NCBI GenBank assembly: GCA_002633025.1
Contig: NMRB01000569.1
Coordinates: 158,188-222,187, forward strand
From: Notospermus geniculatus
Lineage: Eukaryota > Nemertea > Pilidiophora > Heteronemertea > Lineidae
Direction of reading: 5' to 3'
Length of the DNA stretch: 64,000 nt
The translations under genes and the position numbers were made by a program. Below are positions 1-11,199 of the stretch, piece after piece (position 1 is the stretch's first letter; each line of letters begins with the position of its first letter). The notes beneath the pieces were generated by a model, which saw nothing but the letters and a program-made list of their open reading frames with translations, was not told the origin of the DNA and made no database searches.

Positions 1-1
1 G

Positions 2-1465
2 AGAAACACCAACAGTTTCATCCAGGATACCACTCACTTTCTAAACCGGCTCAATGCTATTGATAACCTACCAGAAAATGCTCTGCTCGTTACCATGGAT
101 GTAGTATCGCTGTATTCTAATATCCCTCATGACGACGGACTAAAAGCCCTCAATCACACGTTGAATTCTCATCAAAATACTGAACTTAATAAGGACTCGA
201 TTCTCAAATTGACAGAATTCATACTCAAACATAATTACTTCAGTTTCGACGAGAAAGATCATTACTACCTCCAAACCAAAGGAACGGCCATGGGGACACG
301 CATGGCCCCACAATACGCCAACATATTCATGGCGGACCTAGAGGAAAGATTCTTGGAGAACTATCCAAAAAAGCCTCTTGGATACGGAAGGTACATCGAT
401 GATGCTTTCATGGTATGGATCCACGGTGAAGAGGAGCTCCTCAAGTTCCACAAGGAGTTCTCTAACCAAAACCCTTCTATCAAATTTACCATGGACTATT
501 CACCGCACCAAGTTCATTTCCTTGATACCACAGTATCGCTTAAAGATGGTAGGCTCACTACATCAGTGTACAGAAAACCCACGGATACTTTCAGTTACCT
601 CCACCCGGATAGCTCCCACCCTCCACACACCAAACGCTCAATAGTGTACAGTCAGGCACTACGGTACAACAGGATCTGCTCTGAACCGGAAGTAAAGAAC
701 AAACAAGTGAATGAACTAAAAAATGCATTCCACAACCTCGGATACAGAGGCAGCATCGTAGAGAAACAAGTGAACCGGGCACTGAGTGTCCCTAGGGAGG
801 ACCTCCTGCAATACAAACAAACCAAGGAGGAGGAACGCGTACCCCTGGTGATGACCTACCACCCTAACTTACTAGGAATAAAACGCATCGCCAGGGATCT
901 ACAACCCATACTGGACAATGATCCGATTCTCAACAAAATTCTCCCATGTCCGCCGGTCATCGCATACCGACAGCCACCGAACCTGAGGAAACATCTTGTC
1001 CATAGCAGGATCACACAGACACTCCCCAACGGAACTTTCCCATGCAACAAACCTAACTGTAAATTATGTCCTCATATAGACAACAGTGACATCAAACTCC
1101 CAAATTCAACAGACATTTTCAAACCCATCGGACATTTCAATTGTTCCACGCCCAATGTAGTGTACATGATTAGATGCAGGAAATGCAGTGACATCAAATA
1201 CATTGGGGAATCCGGCCAAAAACTTCGCCAGAGACTCAATGGCCACAAACACTCGATTAGGAGTGGCAACATGCATCTCCCAGTGGGAGAACATTTCAAT
1301 CTCCCCAATCATAAACTTGAAGACCTGAGAGTGACAGTTTTACAAGGTTCACTCACTGACACCAACCAAAGAAGGATAGCAGAACAAAAACAAGTTAGGA
1401 AATTCAACTGTGTGCTAAATGGACTAAATCGTGATCTTGGGTTCATGTCCCACTACCAGTTGTAA
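2..1465 (+). CDS. Penelope-like element RT with C-terminal GIY-YIG endonuclease, 5'-truncated by window edge
   Basis: The reading frame is open from base 2, so the first ATG at 95 is not the true start. The protein has reverse transcriptase motifs in order: DVVSLYSNIP (palm motif A), GTAMGTRMAPQYAN (motif B), RYIDDAFMVW (catalytic YIDD, motif C) and HFLDTTVSL (motif D/E region). About residues 355-430 carry a GIY-YIG nuclease: VVYMIRC, KYIGESGQ, then RQRLNGHKHSI, preceded by cysteine pairs (CNKPNCKLC). RT plus GIY-YIG is the signature of Penelope-like retroelements, which copy RNA onto a nicked chromosomal target in the nucleus. The frame has no internal stop, so the copy may be young. Assignment to a PLE subclade (Neptune/Poseidon/Penelope) is not attempted. 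Confidence 0.93.
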   Translation, partial: RNTNSFIQDTTHFLNRLNAIDNLPENALLVTMDVVSLYSNIPHDDGLKALNHTLNSHQNTELNKDSILKLTEFILKHNYFSFDEKDHYYLQTKGTAMGTRMAPQYANIFMADLEERFLENYPKKPLGYGRYIDDAFMVWIHGEEELLKFHKEFSNQNPSIKFTMDYSPHQVHFLDTTVSLKDGRLTTSVYRKPTDTFSYLHPDSSHPPHTKRSIVYSQALRYNRICSEPEVKNKQVNELKNAFHNLGYRGSIVEKQVNRALSVPREDLLQYKQTKEEERVPLVMTYHPNLLGIKRIARDLQPILDNDPILNKILPCPPVIAYRQPPNLRKHLVHSRITQTLPNGTFPCNKPNCKLCPHIDNSDIKLPNSTDIFKPIGHFNCSTPNVVYMIRCRKCSDIKYIGESGQKLRQRLNGHKHSIRSGNMHLPVGEHFNLPNHKLEDLRVTVLQGSLTDTNQRRIAEQKQVRKFNCVLNGLNRDLGFMSHYQL

Positions 1466-2170
1466 TTTTCTGCTTGTGTTTCTTAGTTGGCCTGGCCTTT
1501 CGGACTTTGTAATCCCTTCACACAGCCTTATTCTCTGTGTGCCTGTTAGATACATATCACGTGTTTACTTTGCCATTTCTTAATCCTTTTTTCATACCCT
1601 CACAAGCCAGCTCTGTTAACTTTCACACCATTCCTCCATATGTTTACTTCGCTTAAAGATAATATATCACGGATATTTTCGCGGGCCACGAAAATCATTG
1701 TTTATTTACATTTTGTTTGTTTATGTCCAGTCTTTCTTTGTCTTATGAGTAATTTGTTGGTGATATGCCCCTCTAGAAATTATTTTGATACTGAAAATAT
1801 TCAATTTGGTGGGTTGGCATGTCCCAAAAGTCCAAAATAACATAATGTAAACATCCATGTTTACAAACATTAAATGTAAACAATGAAGTCGTGATACATT
1901 ATCTTTAATCCTTTGATGTTTCCATTGCAAACATAATTCTCTACCCCTTTGTGTAGCAGATCTTGTTTATACCTGTTTTTGTTTTCTGCCTTATATACCA
2001 TGTAACCAATATTTTCCATCAGACCTGATGAAGACCTAGTAGGGGTCGAAAGCTAGTCTCAATAATACTTAGTTGATCATGAAAAAGGTGTTATCAAATT
2101 TCTTCATTATTATCTCTTTGCTGATCAACACGGCACCCATCAATATACTCAAAACTACCAAAAGTGGAGT
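1466..2170 (+). mobile_element. 3' untranslated part of the Penelope-like element
   Basis: AT-rich sequence follows the RT/GIY-YIG stop codon with no further coding frame of note. It includes a hammerhead-like core at 2025-2051 and ends in an AT-rich stretch. The exact 3' end of the element cannot be fixed because no second copy is present here. Confidence 0.5.
2025..2051 (+). ncRNA. hammerhead-ribozyme-like core in PLE 3' region
   Basis: CTGATGA (2025-2031) is followed by GACC / GGTC able to pair as stem II (2033-2036 with 2044-2047), then GAAA (2048-2051), and a GTC triplet shortly after. This is the conserved hammerhead core order, and Penelope-like elements are known to carry minimal hammerheads. 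Stem III and stem I pairing are weak as read by eye, so the assignment is tentative. Confidence 0.35.
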
Positions 2171-2639
2171 TAGACCACTATTGTCCTGAGGGGCTCAATT
2201 ATGGCTTTAATTTCATAATATATATCTCCACCCTTTCATATTTCAGAAATGAAATAAAGGTTATTTTCTCATTACCTTTTCGTCGCAGGTCATCGTAAAC
2301 AAAATCACTGGATAGGCCTATACAGGGTGTCCCAATATGCTTTCCAATGATACCACGATGACATTCCTTCAGTCATGCATCATGGAGTGTCATTGTTTTG
2401 AACATGGCATGTCCAAATCCATTTGTTACAGTTCATAATCGTGGAGCCAAATTTGGAGTCAAAGTTATCAGGATCACACCTAAACATGGATCTCTCTCTG
2501 GGAAGGCGTCCCTAAATGCATCTTGAGTGCTTGTTGTTCACGAAGTGACGTTATTTTCGTGCCACATCATTTCTTGTCACACGGGTTTATTCACTTAATA
2601 TAGCACCAATTGGCACGAAAGGGGCTGAGGAAATAAGAT

Positions 2640-2995
2640 GTTCTGCGGTATGGCTGGGATCATTTCACTATTACTGCACGGATTTCTACCAAACTTGGTA
2701 TGGTAATAGTGGTGGGTCTAGGGGACCTTCTGCTACCACCCATCACTCTGTTATGTAATCCCTAGCAACAGCATAGCAACTCCATTGTTCTGCGGTGTTC
2801 CTGGGTTCATTTCACTATTTCTGCACAGAATTTAACGAAACCTTGTAGGATGATAATGGGGAGGCTAAATTACGTCATGGTACCAGTCATTATCCAATTA
2901 TGTAATCCCTAGCAACAGCATAGCAACTCCATTGTCCTGTTGTACCACTGGGATCATTTCAATATTACTGATTAGAATTCAACCAAACCTTGTAG
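2640..2995. repeat. Left-arm tandem ~150-bp units of the fold-back element
   Basis: About 2.4 units, each containing 'ctagcaacagcatagcaac', 'ttctgcggt', 'cattatccaattatgtaatc' and 'ccttgtaggatgataatg'. They are the reverse complement of the units in the right arm. Confidence 0.75.
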
Positions 2996-3522
2996 GATGA
3001 TAATGGAGATGGGACATGGAATGGAACAGAACTTTCAGAATGTGAAGCTCAGGACCCATCATTAGCAGGATTGTGGCTGGCTGAGATGGAAGGGAACGAA
3101 ATATTGAGAATGACAAGGCAACCATATTTAGGTGGATTGCTCCTGGCTGACATGGAATAGAACAATTGAAACAGGAAAAATGCGCTGTTGCCAGTGGATT
3201 AATATAGATATGGAAAAGGTACGCAAGGTAGGTGATCCTTAAGGTCGATCTATAGTCATTGGGTTTTCCCCCAGACAAGCGCATTCCAAGCGACCCACTG
3301 GTGTGAAACTGAATGAATCATAATGAATAATGATTGCCTCTACTCTGTTCGCCAATTTTAGGCCGCGTTAGCGCTGAAATAGATTTTATTGTTGTCAGTC
3401 AATTGTAGGCCTTGGCATTCAATGGTCCGCTGATTTGCCCACGTAATATTTGGAAACGCACTATAGTGAACGTGTGTTGCAAATAGTAAACAAACCCACG
3501 TGAAGTATAAAGTTTCAAAATT

Positions 3523-3966
3523 GTGAGCAGTTTTTCTCCCACTTTTATAAACATTTTTCAAACTTTGAAAACGGAAGTGTGTTGTTCACCAAATGGAGCT
3601 TGTCGGTATAACAGCCGATTCTGGGTTTTTGAAGTAGATGTCCGCGAAAATTACGAAACAGAGAAAATTTTGTGGAGTAAAAGTCAAACTTTGTTAATTA
3701 TAAGCTTAATTAGCATATTTTTTAAAAATCTGCGGTTATACCGACATGCGCTAGGTATGGCTGCGTCTTTTCCAACAGAGTTTGCTTCGATGCGACATAG
3801 CTCAAGGAAATTTTTTCGGCCTTTCCAACAAAGCCATTTTTCTGGGCAATCCGGAAATAGGACCCAATTATTTAGGGTGAAAGTTCACTTAGATGCTTCA
3901 TACCTAACGTACCGTACCAGAAATGTTTTTGTAATCATTATTATCAATGAATTATCACGAGTTTAA
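3523..3966 (+). CDS. Unrecognised ORF in core of the fold-back element
   Basis: A 147-residue ORF lies between the innermost inverted arms. No domain is recognised. Its composition is mixed, with a hydrophobic stretch (LLIISLISIFF) near residue 57, and it starts and stops without visible regulatory signals. It may be a chance ORF or a remnant of a former transposase. It is listed only because it fills the core of a 3.7-kb element. Confidence 0.15.
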   Translation: MSSFSPTFINIFQTLKTEVCCSPNGACRYNSRFWVFEVDVRENYETEKILWSKSQTLLIISLISIFFKNLRLYRHALGMAASFPTEFASMRHSSRKFFRPFQQSHFSGQSGNRTQLFRVKVHLDASYLTYRTRNVFVIIIINELSRV

Positions 3967-4069
3967 GTTGGGCAGTTCGGCGGCACCCAATGGGTATAGA
4001 TCGACCTTAAAGATATCATCATACCATGTTTCTTTGTCCAAATAGCAAAAGGAACATAGCATACAACAG

Positions 4070-4985
4070 AACAATGCTCTTACTAGGGTATTACATAACA
4101 GTGTGATGAGTGGTACCACAAATATTTAGCCCACCATATCATCCTACAAGGTAAATAGTTGTACATGTATTCTAATCAGTAATATGGAAATGATCCCAGG
4201 GCTACCGCAGAACAATGGAGCTGCAATACTCTGATGTTGCTAGGGATTACATAATTGGGTAATGAGTGATACCATGAAGTAGCTAAGCCTCCCCATTATC
4301 ATCCTACAAGGTTTGGTGTGAATTCTAATCTGTAATATTGAAATGATCCCAGGGGTACCACAGAAGAATGGAGTTGCTATGCTGTTGCTAGGGATTACAT
4401 AATTGGATAATGAGTGGTACCATGGCGTAGCGTATCCTCCCCATTATCATCCTACAAGGTTTGGTTGAATTCTAATCATAATATTGAAATGATCCCAGGC
4501 CAGGGGTACCACAGAAGAATGGAGTTGCTATGCTGTTGCTAGGGATTACATAATTGGATAATGAGTGGTACCATGGCGTAGCGTATCCTCCCCATTTTCA
4601 TCCCACAAGGTTTGGTTGAATTCTAGTAAGTAATATTGAAATGATCCCCGGGGTACCGCAGAACAATGAAGTTGCTACGCTATTGCTTGGGATTACATAA
4701 TTGGATAATGAGTGGTACCATGAGGTAGCTTATCCTCCCCATTATCATCCTACAAGGTTTGGTTAAATTCTGCGCAGAAATAGTGAAATGATCCCAGGAA
4801 CATTGCAGAACAATGGAATTGGTATGCTCTTGCTAGGGATTACATAACAGAGTGATGGGTGGTACCAGAAGGTACCCTAGCCCCATCACTATTATTATAC
4901 CAAGCTTGGTTGAAATCTGTGCAATAATAGTGAAAATGATCCCAGCCATACCGCAGAACATCTTATTTCCTCGGCCCCTTTCACT
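4070..4985. repeat. Right-arm tandem ~150-bp units of the fold-back element
   Basis: About six units, with landmarks 'catcctacaaggtttggtt', 'gaaatgatcccagg', 'gttgctagggattacataa' and 'ataatgagtggtacca'. They are inverted relative to 2640-2995. Neighbouring copies differ at scattered bases. Confidence 0.8.
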
Positions 4986-5068
4986 AATAAGTGTAATGTA
5001 ACGCCAAGTTATATCTCTTATAGTAGAATTTAGAAATGATAGGATTGCTACGCTGGTCAGTACCGAGA

Positions 5069-5278
5069 TTCGAACCCACGCCTCCACATAAGGCAACACC
5101 GCCAGCATTGAGGGAAAGCGTGCACACCACTGTGCCAAATCCCCATCTTCATAAAAGATGGTTCAATAGCCAGCTGGCTATTGAACCATCTTTTATGAAG
5201 ATGGGGATTTGGCACAGTGGTGTGCACGCTTTCCCTCAATGCTGGCGGTGTTGCCTTATGTGGAGGCGTGGGTTCGAA
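5069..5278. repeat. Perfect 210-bp palindrome (two head-to-head tRNA-like SINE ends)
   Basis: Each 105-base arm is the exact reverse complement of the other, with no spacer; the centre lies between 5173 and 5174 in 'gccagctggc'. Each arm resembles the 5' half of a tRNA-derived SINE: an A-box-like 'tggcacagtggt' and a B-box-like 'gggttcgaa' about 60 bases apart. It sits near the right end of the fold-back element. A spacer-free perfect palindrome is also a known assembly artefact. Confidence 0.85.
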
Positions 5279-6049
5279 AATCAATAGTAGAATTTACATA
5301 TTGTTAGCGTTTTTTCGAGAAATCAACACTTCTGTTTGGGGCATAATCGCCGATGTATGGACGAATGTATACATCATCATGAAACGGCATTTTTGTGTAC
5401 AAAATAACGAGAGCATGCAAAAAAATCAGAAGAATATATCACCTTTACACAACGATGTGTACCACGATCTCCTCCCCTATTTATTTTGAACCGTATGTAA
5501 TCCTTCATCACCGAGAAATAAGCAGAAGCTGCCCAAACCAAACATCTATACCCCCAGCAACTAACTGCAGTCTCATGATCTGAACGTCACTTCGTGAACC
5601 CGGTCGCCACCAGGCTTGTAAGCTCTTGTTTGCAAGGAATTTTGTGACGACAAACACTCTTTGCTCGGTGGTAAGTTGCACCATGTTGCTGGCTTGAATG
5701 TTTACTGGTCTGAATACCTTTCACACATTGGCGTATGTTCTGAAATCACTCACCATGTTATTGCATAAAGTTAATGCCATAAGGTTGGATGCTTACTTGT
5801 TTTCCCGGCCAAGCATTTCAAGCGAACATTCATTTCACTGGTTTATTCCAACTGTAACAAATGGATTTTGAGATGCCATTTTCAAAACAATGGCGCTCCG
5901 TGATGCATGACTGAAGAAATGTCATCGTGGTATCTTTGGAAAGTATATTGACCATGCGTTATAGGAAACGTATTATTATAATGGTTCACCTCATGGGGTG
6001 GTCATATTACCCCCTTTTCACAGGATTAGTTTTTTTCTGGGACACCCTG

Positions 6050-6784
6050 TATATTGCCTTTTTAGCTCACCATGCCCGTTAGGAGGCACATTTTGTAACC
6101 GCTAGGGTTATTGTCTTGAAATTTTGTACATATGAACCCCCGGGTCAGACGTTCTAAGCCACCAAGATTCGCACGATCTGTTTCTCACATTGGCCATCAG
6201 GTGCCAAAACGGAAAACAGAAAAAGTGCAGTAGCCTAACTCCGGAACTAATGACTGGATCATGGCCAGGGTTTTCACTTTTTAACTCAGCTAACCAAAGG
6301 TCAGCGGAGCTAGTCATACATGTATGTATACTGAGTGGCGTCCGTCTGTGTGTGTGTCTGTAGTCCGTTAAACTGGCACGTTTCACAACCGCAAGTCCCA
6401 GGGTCATGAAAGTTGGTGGAGAGGTAGGCCCTAGGGAGGACCCGAAACAGAACTAAAAATTTTTGCGATTTGGCCTACATTCTGCTCTTCAGGGGGCATT
6501 TTCCGTAAAATCAAAAACCCAAATAACTCGGGCTAGAGAAAACACATCAAACTGTAATTGATAGGTTGCATAGCCTACTAGTCTGACTTACGTCACTTCC
6601 GGCGGCAGCCAGATTTGTGCCGTCCTCAGTAGCCAGGACCGATCCTTCGCGACAGCCAGCCCGCCAGCGGCACTAGCGGAGGATCGGGTACCAATCTAGA
6701 AATTCGCAGGAGAACGCATCGGAGATCGGCAAGTTTCGGCAATTTTAAAATGAACTGTACGACTGCGGGAGAAGTCTAATTCAT
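6050..6784. other. Intergenic, no gene recognised
   Basis: Contains a short GT run (6349-6359) and phrases such as 'cagggtcatgaaagttggtgg' that look like interspersed-repeat sequence. No coding frame or RNA gene was recognised. Confidence 0.5.
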
Positions 6785-7198
6785 TCACCTATGGTTATCA
6801 TTTTGCCCCCAGCAATGGTATTTATAGTAATTTGGCATCTCAGCTTTGCCAAGTTTATGTGACCGTACCTTTCTCCCACAGCTGTACGGCAGCATTGATT
6901 GTGCACCCTGATAACGCAACCGATTTCTGAGAGTATTCGGGTTGATTCGCCTGTTGTCTGGGATGGAGCGGGATGTCTGGACTGCAGTTTGACGCCGACC
7001 GTCGTGACGCGCAGACGCCCTGTACGTGGTAGGTCTCTGACACCATTCCTCTGCCTCTGCCGTCTTAGCAGGGCTGCTAGTAGGCGTGCGGGTCAAGGCC
7101 GTTTTGGGGGTCGAGGGTGCAAGTCTCGTAAGACAAGCTACTTTTGCATTTTTCTTAGAGTATAGGTTCTGGCTCGTTTGCAGATGGAGTTCTACCAA
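6785..7198 (-). pseudogene. Degenerate Tc1-like transposase N-terminal fragment
   Basis: The 137-residue minus-strand frame has a central segment (about residues 72-95: AVQTSRSIPDNRRINPNTLR followed by NRLRYQGA) resembling the helix-turn-helix linker of Tc1-type transposases, where 'ISxxTVRNRLREAGL' is typical. The following KVRSHKLGKA fits the next stretch of that family. No DDE catalytic core follows. The sequence ahead of the motif is arginine- and serine-rich and poorly matching. The call is by eye and moderate; it could be a chance basic ORF. Confidence 0.4.
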
Positions 7199-8496
7199 TT
7201 TCGTCCCAGCCGAACATGCTTAAAATTTGCACTGAAAGCGACAACCTCATTTTACCAGTAGCAACAAGATTTTGGGGTAGGGGAAATGTAAATTACCATA
7301 ACTCTTGACTGAGGGCTCCTAGAAACCTGTTCGACCAATCAAAATAAAGGTCTTGAAGTGCTCTATCTGATGATGTATGATTTATGCAAATTGCGATTAT
7401 GATGACGTCACAACAAGTGGAAAAGTCACGGAAAGTCGTACTTGCTTCAAATTTTCGGCAAATTCATCACGAAAGTTTTCCTGAGGCAAAAATAACCAGG
7501 TAGATTTTAATAAAATTCAGGGCAAATGTGCTCTGGACTGTACAAAGTCATATTTAAGTGACAAAAAGTCACAGGGTACACGTGAGGGGTACGACTGCAT
7601 GGGGGCGCAGTTGGGGGTAATTTTCCCCATTTTGGTTTTTGTGCATTTGGCTTGTAATCGTTATGCAAAATCACCCACTGGTAGCTTTATTGAATATGCC
7701 CGACCGTAAAATGTCCTAATTCAATTATTTCGTCCTTAATTTTAATGGAAATGAATTATGTTTTTCAACTTCAATTGCAGTTTTTCCGATTTCTCTGTTC
7801 TTTTGCACATTACACTTCGCTTCAGTTTTTCTCAGTCGTCAGACAATTTGTAGTCCTGTTAGCCCTGTTACAATCTCTCACGAATGAATTGCACCTTCTG
7901 ACATGTCTGAACGCTTGAACATCCATGTGGGCCTACCCTGACGTCATCAGTCTATAAATACAGTCACTACTCCATTATAGCTAAAGTGTTATACACTAGT
8001 GCAATGTTATACGCCCGGGTTAGACGCATCCCGCAAATGATGATATTCAACGAAGATTCACCTTGAATTTCGAAAATGTTTCATTTACAGTACTTTTTGT
8101 CGATCAAGGTACATGTTTGTACTTTTATGTTGACACAAACGATGATGAGCTAAATCCATCTCTTGAATCGACATGTTCTCCCGGCCCCACGATCCACTCT
8201 TCCCGTACAAACGTTCGACGTCAAACTACATGAAAAATGTTATGTATCATTGTTATTGCCCCGCCCATTGCTGCTATATTGTGGATGACAAAAGGGTACA
8301 GACGCGTTGTTTTGCTGGCAGGGAGCTGTCGTAGTATTGCACTACTGGACTTCATTAACGAATACTAAAAGCTGATCTCATCAAGTAAGGTTACCTCGGG
8401 GAAACGAAAGGCGGACTGGCGACGAAATTGAAAATCATCAAAAATCAACCATCAGGGTACGAAGCAAATGAAATGTGGTGAGTTTTTTACACAGTA
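7199..8496. other. Intergenic, no gene recognised
   Basis: Mixed-composition sequence without a long frame, tandem array or RNA gene that I can support. Exon-size open stretches exist but none has a recognisable domain. Confidence 0.5.
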
Positions 8497-9271
8497 CAGT
8501 GGAACCCCTCTAAATCGACCACCCGTGGGACCGGAGCCGAGTGGTCCATTTAGAGGGTGGTTGCTTTAGCCAGGTTGAGGTCCGGAGGTGTATTCATGCA
8601 GAAAAGCAGGCTGACCACACCAAGTCAACTGTAGGTTAATTTGGATGCTCATACCATGCCTCTTAATTACTGAACGGACTAAATTTGAGATTTAGGTGAG
8701 GACTTATACATGTTCAGGGCCCTTTGATCACATGAATTAGCAACTAAAGTGACCACTAATTTACCGGTTCACAGACAATTAGCAACATTTCCTTTGAAAT
8801 CCAAATTGCCCAGTTTAACTAAAATGTCCACTTTGATTGCTAAATCATGTGGTCAAAGGCGAATATGATGATTAAAATGTTGACTTATGGCCAGGGATCA
8901 TCCAAACTGCTGTGTTTGGCTAAACATAGTCACCAGCCATCATAAAAAGATGTACAAAATCTCACATCTTGGAAGCTTTGTTTGGCTTGGCTAATGGCGT
9001 TGTGGCCATGAATGTCATTCTGACCATCTCCATATTCTGACTGAGGTAATCCATGTACATGAACATGTATTTCAAAAGAGCCCATGTTCGATCTACTTCC
9101 ATGGTCATGGTCGATTTAGAGGGGTTGAAATGAAGCTTGGGACCTGCCCTTTGGGTGGTCGCGGTCGGGGTAGAGGGGTGGTCGACCTAGCTAATGGAAT
9201 GTGAAGGATTTCATTGGGACCGACAAAAATCGGTCGATTAAGAGGGACGGTCAAACTGAGGGGTTCCACTG
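8497..9271. mobile_element. Non-autonomous pogo/Tigger-like element (TA target duplication)
   Basis: Ends are CAGTGGAACCCCTC at 8497 and GAGGGGTTCCACTG ending at 9271, flanked by TA on both sides. CAGTRGAACC-type ends with TA duplication are characteristic of pogo-group elements. The interior (775 bp in all) repeats words such as 'ggtcgatttagaggg' and has no transposase frame, so the copy depends on an enzyme made elsewhere. Confidence 0.75.
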
Positions 9272-9379
9272 TATTTCCTTCTTCAGGTGATGTGAAATGG
9301 CAAACTGCATCATTTGTCTTGGCAAAAAGGGACCTCTGCTCGAAGAGGAAAGGAAGCGATGGTGACACACCGAGAGGCT

Positions 9380-9830
9380 TGGGCAACCCAGAATCAGCCT
9401 GCCGGGATCGCCAAGATGATGTCGCAGAAAGATTACTTCCGCTGCTTGGAAGTCCAGGTGAAAGTACCGGTATTAAGTTTCACTCGAAATGTAGAAGTGA
9501 CTAGATAAATGCCAAAAATTTAACTTCACTAAAGAAAAGACGCGCAGAATCAGGAACTGGCGATGGTGAGCCAAAGCGGTTGTCCAGGGAGGTAACCTCA
9601 TCCTTTTCCTGGGATGACCATTGTCTTATCTGCAGTGAAGGTGAGAAGAAGGGAAAACGCCTCTCCAGAGTTGATATGCGTCCGGCAGGTGTTCGTGCAA
9701 ATATTCTAAACGCCTCTATCAAAAGGTTAGACGAAGCGGTAAAACACAGACTTCTGTTTGAAGAGGACATATTCAGCAAAAATGCCAGATACCGCCGATT
9801 GTGCTACAAAACCTATCCGAACAAGAAAAG
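9380..9830 (+). pseudogene. Zinc-finger-like exon of an unassigned repeat gene, plus copy
   Basis: The frame around 9580-9830 encodes SFSWDDHCLICSEGEKKGKR, a basic stretch, then ARYRRLCYKTYPNK. The spacing of CLIC and a later 'RYxxLCYK' resembles the cysteine/histidine domain found at the start of many transposon-related invertebrate proteins. The block 9390-9750 recurs inverted at 11200-11550. The frame then runs into the repeats starting near 9880. I do not know the full protein; a role as a DNA-binding domain is inference. Confidence 0.4.
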
Positions 9831-9884
9831 GACATCGGAGCGATGTCTATGGTTTCCGATGATAAGTGTACTACTCTAGAGCTA

Positions 9885-10400
9885 GGTATCTGCGACCTTG
9901 ACCTCTGACCTTGAGAAGTATTGCGTAACTGGAACAGGGATCCTTGATTAAACAAATAGGGGATGGTTAATGCAGGCTTCTAATTAGTTTTCCCCTCAAA
10001 TTCTGAGTAGATTTGCACTTTAGAACTGTTTGACCTTGACCTTGACCTCTGACCTTCAAGGTCATTGTGTAATCTGAAAGCTCATCCTTGATAACCTAGG
10101 TGTAGATGAAGGTTTTAGGCTTCCATCATCACCAGGTCATGTTATTTGTGATGGTTGGCTGTGACCTTGACCTCTGACCTTGAGAAGTATTGCATAACTG
10201 GGACAGGATCCCTGATTAATCCTATCGGGGATGGTAAATTCAGGCTTCTAATTCGTTTTTTCCTGAAATTCCGATGAGATTTGCGCTTAAGAACTGTTTG
10301 ACCTTGACCTCTGACATTCAAGGTCATTGCGTAATCTGAAAGCTCATCCTTGATAACCTAGGTGTAGGTGAAGGTTTTAGGTCTGTACCATCACCAGATT
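9885..10400. repeat. Two ~250-bp repeat units rich in TGACCT/AGGTCA words
   Basis: Units starting near 9890 and 10155 share 'tgaccttgacctctgacctt', 'gaagtattgc', 'taattcgtttttcc', 'ctcatccttgataacctag' and 'gtgtagrtgaaggttttagg'. Each has clustered AGGTCA half-sites in both orientations. The downstream stretch to 10911 ends in 'gacagactgaacagacaga', a tail seen in interspersed repeats. Confidence 0.65.
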
Positions 10401-10911
10401 CTGACTTATGTCATGTTATCAAATTTGAATATCAAATCTCACCACGATATCAGCAAATATCATGCGACCGAGCAGGTGCAAAATGAAAATTTCAGTTGCA
10501 ATAACATCAGTGGATGAGCAATGATGTTGTGATACCAGTTTCAAGTCACTTACTGTGGCAGATCTCCCGAATATGTCAAAATATCAAATTTGATATATCA
10601 ATATCATTATGATGCTGACACTGGAGAATAAATTTGTTGATGCCAGTATCTTGCCAAGGGCCATAAACATAGGGAAGGAACTTGTTAGTGCTCTACCTGG
10701 CGTCGGAGACAAGTTATTCAAGAAACAAAAGTGTGACAGACAAAATCTCAACTTTTGATATGTCAATTTCACCATGAACCAGGTATCGGAGACTGGAAAT
10801 TTTCATTCCATCTTGTAGCTCAGGTCATGAAACCTGGGGGTAGGTCACATTTCCAGGTCTGTAGCTCTTGCAGGAACAAAGTTACAGGTGTGACAGACTG
10901 AACAGACAGAC
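10401..10911. repeat. Remainder of the interspersed repeat up to the single-N join
   Basis: Non-coding sequence with repeated 'atcaaatttgatat' type words, ending in a purine-rich 'acagacagac' tail directly before the N at 10912. No gene is seen. Confidence 0.4.
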
Positions 10912-10912
10912 A

Positions 10913-11113
10913 NCCAGGTACCACCGATTGTGCTACAAAACCTATCCGAATAAAAGAAACTTTGAATCGTACAGACGAAAACTTGCCTCGGCCATAGAAT
11001 CGTCTAATTATGACAAGGCCGCAAGGGAAGTGTACGAGACTTTTAAAGAAACGCTTGATGCAGGATCACTGGTCTTGATGCCAGAAATCTGCAAGCGCTA
11101 CACGAAGCACTAA
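10913..11113 (+). pseudogene. Continuation of zinc-finger-like exon after single-N join
   Basis: Begins with a near copy of 9785-9820 (encoding RYHRLCYKTYPNK) and continues further into the protein than the first copy, to ASAIESSNYDKAAREVYETF and a stop after YTKH. The ~40-base overlap with 9785-9820 on either side of the N suggests that two partial copies, or two haplotypes, were joined here. Function unknown. Confidence 0.4.
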
Positions 11114-11199
11114 TCGGTTTTGGGGTAGAACCGTCGGTGGCCAGTCAGACCCGTTCATTTTTCGTAAAAGATAAGTTGAATTCTCCGCTTCGTCTAACC

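Larger units (their letters stand above)
2323..6049. mobile_element. Large fold-back (long inverted repeat) element with CAGGGTGTCCCA ends and TA flanks
   Basis: The outer ends are exact inverted copies (CAGGGTGTCCCA at 2323, TGGGACACCCTG ending at 6049) flanked by TA on both sides, as in Tc1/mariner-type elements. About 50-110 bases inside each end a further conserved block (CCACGATGACATT...) is repeated in inverse, offset by an extra ~90 bases on the right. Both arms carry tandem ~150-bp units of opposite orientation (2640-2995 and 4070-4985). The innermost arms meet at 3241-3253 and 3996-4009. The ORF at 3523-3966 in the core has no recognisable domain, so the element looks non-autonomous. 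Confidence 0.75.
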
